A stretch of 8,140 nt of DNA from Spirochaetia bacterium UBA6919 (lineage in GTDB: Bacteria; Spirochaetota; UBA6919): the NCBI GenBank assembly GCA_002450905.1, contig DKAT01000066.1, forward strand, positions 1-8,140. The letters are read 5' to 3'. This document shows, piece by piece, positions 6,695 through 8,140 of this stretch (positions within the stretch are counted from its first letter, which is position 1; the number at the start of each line of letters is the position of its first letter). The notes under the pieces are model-generated. The model saw only the letters and a list, made by a program, of their open reading frames with translations. It had not been told where the DNA came from and searched no databases. Both the position numbers and the translations under genes were made by a program.

Positions 6695-6943
6695 ATGATA
6701 AACGATGATTTAACTTTCACAATCAATTATTTTCAGGATGAAGATGGGATATTTACAACTGTTGTACCTGAAATCAAGGGTTGTATTGCATCAGGTAAGA
6801 CATTATCCGAAGCTTACGAGAATACTAAAATCGCTATTGAAAGCTGTATAGAAGCAAGAAACATTTTGAATATGTCCCTCAACAGGGATAATCCGTACAA
6901 AGATATCCATCAATACAAAATTCCAAGAGAAAATCTTGCCTAA
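6695..6943 (+). CDS. hicB: HicB-like antitoxin (HicB_lk_antitox fold)
   Basis: An 82-residue protein with the partially degraded RNase H-like fold of HicB antitoxins: strand TFTINYFQDEDGIFTTVVPE (7-26), then IKGCIASGKTLSEAYENTKI (27-46) and the helix AIESCIEARNI, matching the family pattern 'y.eedGgy.a.vPdlpGc.s.GdTleEAl.N..eAie..le'. It should bind and silence the HicA ribonuclease. The region after residue 57 is short and shows no clear ribbon-helix-helix or helix-turn-helix domain, so self-repression of the promoter is not evident. ATG 6695 has no ribosome binding site at normal distance (an AAGGA lies 16 bases away) and the promoter -10 ends six bases before it, so leaderless translation is likely. 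The order antitoxin-then-toxin is one of the two known for hic loci. It overlaps the toxin start by eight bases. Confidence 0.85.
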   Translation: MINDDLTFTINYFQDEDGIFTTVVPEIKGCIASGKTLSEAYENTKIAIESCIEARNILNMSLNRDNPYKDIHQYKIPRENLA

Positions 6944-7153
6944 ACTTCCTGTTACATCTTATCGTGAACTGACTAAAAATTATTAAGAGCCGGTTATCAG
7001 ATCATCAGAACAAATAAACATCCAGTATATTTCCATATTGAAAAAAATATTACCCTTCCCATCCCTGATCACAAGGGAGATGTCCCCAAAGGCACACTAA
7101 GGGCAATTATCAGCGAAATGGAAATAAGCATTGATGATTTTATCAATCTGTAA
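6936..7153 (+). pseudogene. hicA: HicA-like mRNA interferase toxin, frameshifted
   Basis: HicA toxins are small double-stranded-RNA-binding-fold ribonucleases that cut mRNA. Translation from TTG 6936, overlapping the hicB stop, gives MPKLPVTSYRELTK, a typical HicA beginning, with AAGAGA just before as ribosome binding site; it stops at 6984. From 6977 another frame carries the rest: LLRAGYQIIRTNKHPVYFH, then LPIPDHKGDVPKGTLRAII and EISIDDFINL, ending at TAA 7151-7153. One extra A in the run of five at 6975-6979 would join the halves into a normal 72-residue HicA. The usual G-S-H around the active histidine reads N-K-H (H29), so the histidine is kept but its surroundings are altered. Either the toxin is dead, or the base was lost in sequencing, or slippage restores it. 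Confidence 0.82.
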
Positions 7154-7154
7154 A

Positions 7155-7228
7155 TAACCTTCATGAAATTCACTCTCAAGATTCTCGGCATCCCATTCCG
7201 AAATGAATATCTGTATATAAATTTTTCT
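7155..7228. repeat. Flank repeat, copy 2 (downstream of hicA)
   Basis: Core at 7173-7202, differing from copy 1 (6503-6532) at one position (G for A). TAACCT at 7155-7160 corresponds to 6482-6487 in copy 1. The repeat begins one base after the hicA stop and fades out upstream of yjbQ. The two copies lie 670 bases apart in the same direction and bracket hicB and hicA. Confidence 0.75.
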
Positions 7229-7290
7229 TTGTATTTCATTATAATAAATATTATTTTCATTAATTATATACATCAGGAGCCATCTTCATT

Positions 7291-7728
7291 ATGACACTAT
7301 ACCAGAAAACCATCCGACTCCCCAGTTTCTCGAGAGGATTTCATTTGATTACATCTCATATTCTAAAAGAGTTCCCAGAAATACAATACTACCAAACAGG
7401 CATCCTTAATCTGTTCCTGCAACATACCTCAGCCAGTTTAACAATTAATGAAAACGCAGACCCCTCAGTAAGAAAGGATTTTGAAAGCCACCTTAATTTT
7501 ATGGTTCCAGAAAACGCAAATTACTACCAACACACCCTGGAAGGATCAGATGACATGCCAGCCCATTTAAAATCCTCTCTCCTGGGTTGTTCCATCAATA
7601 TTCCCATTACAAAAGGACGCCTAAATCTTGGAACATGGCAGGGAATCTATTTTTGTGAACACAGAGATCATGGTGGATCCAGACTAATCGTCCTAACGGC
7701 TTACGGCAACCCCAATGAATCTAAATGA
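7291..7728 (+). CDS. yjbQ: YjbQ/UPF0047 family protein
   Basis: A 145-residue soluble protein of the UPF0047 family, whose members are small beta-rich trimeric proteins; some show weak thiamin phosphate synthase activity, but the true role is unsettled. The family marks are all visible: LQHTSASLTINENADPSV (43-60), the central SDDMPAHLKSSLLG (86-99), and the C-terminal GTWQGIYFCEHRDHGG (114-129), which supply the conserved His and Asp residues thought to bind metal. Length is normal for the family. It starts at ATG 7291 with AGGAG (7275-7279) eleven bases upstream, a rather long spacing. A TATAAT at 7240-7245 may be its -10, without a good -35. It stands alone after the hicBA region and appears intact; an 18-codon ORF overlaps its stop (ATGA). 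Confidence 0.93.
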   Translation: MTLYQKTIRLPSFSRGFHLITSHILKEFPEIQYYQTGILNLFLQHTSASLTINENADPSVRKDFESHLNFMVPENANYYQHTLEGSDDMPAHLKSSLLGCSINIPITKGRLNLGTWQGIYFCEHRDHGGSRLIVLTAYGNPNESK

Positions 7729-7781
7729 ACGAAAGATCAGAAATAATCGATGAAATACACCTGATAAACCGATTCAAATAA
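7725..7781 (+). other. 18-codon ORF overlapping the yjbQ stop
   Basis: ATGA at 7725-7728 joins the yjbQ stop to a possible start reading MNERSEIIDEIHLINRFK, stop at 7779-7781. The same frame after the stop reads SRLFFEQHDFLIYL to a second stop. ATGA overlap is typical of coupled genes, so this may be the front of a degraded downstream gene, or chance. Confidence 0.2.
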
Positions 7782-8099
7782 TCAAGACTATTTTTTGAGC
7801 AACATGATTTTTTAATATATTTGTAATATTTATTATACGATAAACACTATTATACATTTGTCTCACCAAGCGAATTCGTTTTATTCAATATATATGATTA
7901 TAAAATTAATAACAATTTATTATTGACAAATATAACTTTGTTTGATAAATTACGATTATAACTAGTATAATTAAATGCCATAAGTATATCATCTATCATT
8001 TTAATCTGTCATTTTGTTCTTTTATAATTTATTTAGTATTTCATCTTTGTATGGTTTCTTTCATTTTTTCCTGCTATCAGATTAATAATGAGGTATATC
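7782..8099 (+). promoter_or_regulatory. Intergenic region with tandem promoters for the right-edge gene
   Basis: No gene is visible between yjbQ and position 8100. Two overlapping promoter candidates point right: TTGACA (7923-7928), 17 bases, TAAATT (7946-7951); and TTGATA (7942-7947), 18 bases, TATAAT (7966-7971). The second -10 is one arm of an inverted repeat, ATTATA (7955-7960), five bases, TATAAT, which could be an operator or chance in AT-rich DNA. Transcripts would carry an untranslated leader of about 120 to 145 bases, longer than elsewhere in the window. No intrinsic terminator for yjbQ was seen. Confidence 0.45.
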
Positions 8100-8140
8100 A
8101 TGAATAATTACAGATCTAAATCAATATTTTTTCTAAGCCC
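8100..8140 (+). CDS. Start of a gene cut by the right edge
   Basis: ATG 8100 follows GAGG (8090-8093) with six bases between, ideal spacing. The visible residues MNNYRSKSIFFLSP show a polar, basic beginning turning hydrophobic, which would suit a signal peptide or first membrane helix. Too little is present to name it. Upstream tandem promoters support it as a real gene. Confidence 0.5.
   Translation, partial: MNNYRSKSIFFLS

Noticed and set aside
6503..7202. Integron cassette with attC sites
   Set aside because: The repeats lack the core sites of attC and do not fold on themselves, and no integrase is in the window.
6503..7202. CRISPR array
   Set aside because: Only two repeats, 670 bases apart, with genes between them.
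7069..7260. Minus-strand ORF of 63 residues over the end of hicA and repeat copy 2
   Set aside because: It lies antisense to the clear HicA coding frame, has no ribosome binding site and its sequence is a low-complexity Ile-rich run expected from AT-rich DNA.
7163..7294. Plus-strand ORF reading MKFTLKILGIPFRNEYL and ending in the yjbQ start
   Set aside because: No ribosome binding site, an Ile/Asn-rich tail typical of non-coding AT-rich DNA, and copy 1 does not keep this frame open upstream.
7871..7878. CGAATTCG palindrome
   Set aside because: Only eight bases, with no neighbouring partner or promoter context.

Overview
This is a strongly AT-rich bacterial stretch with Gram-negative features: two Sec/SPII lipoproteins, a haem O synthase that implies a haem-copper terminal oxidase and aerobic respiration, and RNase Y in place of an RNase E-centred decay system. 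Start and promoter signals look like ordinary sigma70 types (TTGACA/TATAAT) with GGAG-type ribosome binding sites. A low-GC marine lineage of the FCB/Marinimicrobia kind would fit, but that is a guess from gene content; the sequence alone does not prove it.

Layout. 1-84: the edge of a neighbouring gene, strand unresolved. 85-681 and 910-2349 (+): two predicted lipoproteins, the second built of two consecutive leucine-rich-repeat (LRR) blocks. 2341-2887 (-): a two-gene unit behind one very good promoter (2930-2958), encoding a tiny highly basic protein and an SCP2-fold protein. 3129-5390 (+): rny (RNase Y) followed by a LOG-family phosphoribohydrolase-like gene. 5392-6261 (-): ctaB, haem O synthase, one base from the end of the LOG gene. 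6262-7290: a small accessory island with a HicB-like antitoxin (82 aa), a HicA-like toxin broken by one missing base in an A-tract, a vestige of another hicA 3' end upstream, and a near-identical 30-bp repeat lying after both hicA ends. 7291-7728 (+): a YjbQ/UPF0047 gene. 7729-8140: mostly non-coding DNA with tandem promoters leading to a gene that runs off the right edge.

How it fits together. RNase Y, the LOG protein, CtaB and YjbQ look like chromosomal housekeeping genes. The HicBA region looks like an eroding toxin-antitoxin island: the antitoxin is intact with its own promoter placed so close that the mRNA is probably leaderless, while the toxin is frameshifted and an older copy is almost gone. 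Two genes in the window (the first lipoprotein and hicA) each read better if a single A is added to an A-run. That points either to homopolymer errors in the assembly or to slippage/erosion in this genome.

I saw no tRNA, rRNA, CRISPR array, insertion sequence or convincing GC-rich terminator. I found no wholly new system; the points most worth a second look are the duplicated hicA flank, the A-tract frameshifts and the basic-protein/SCP2 operon.
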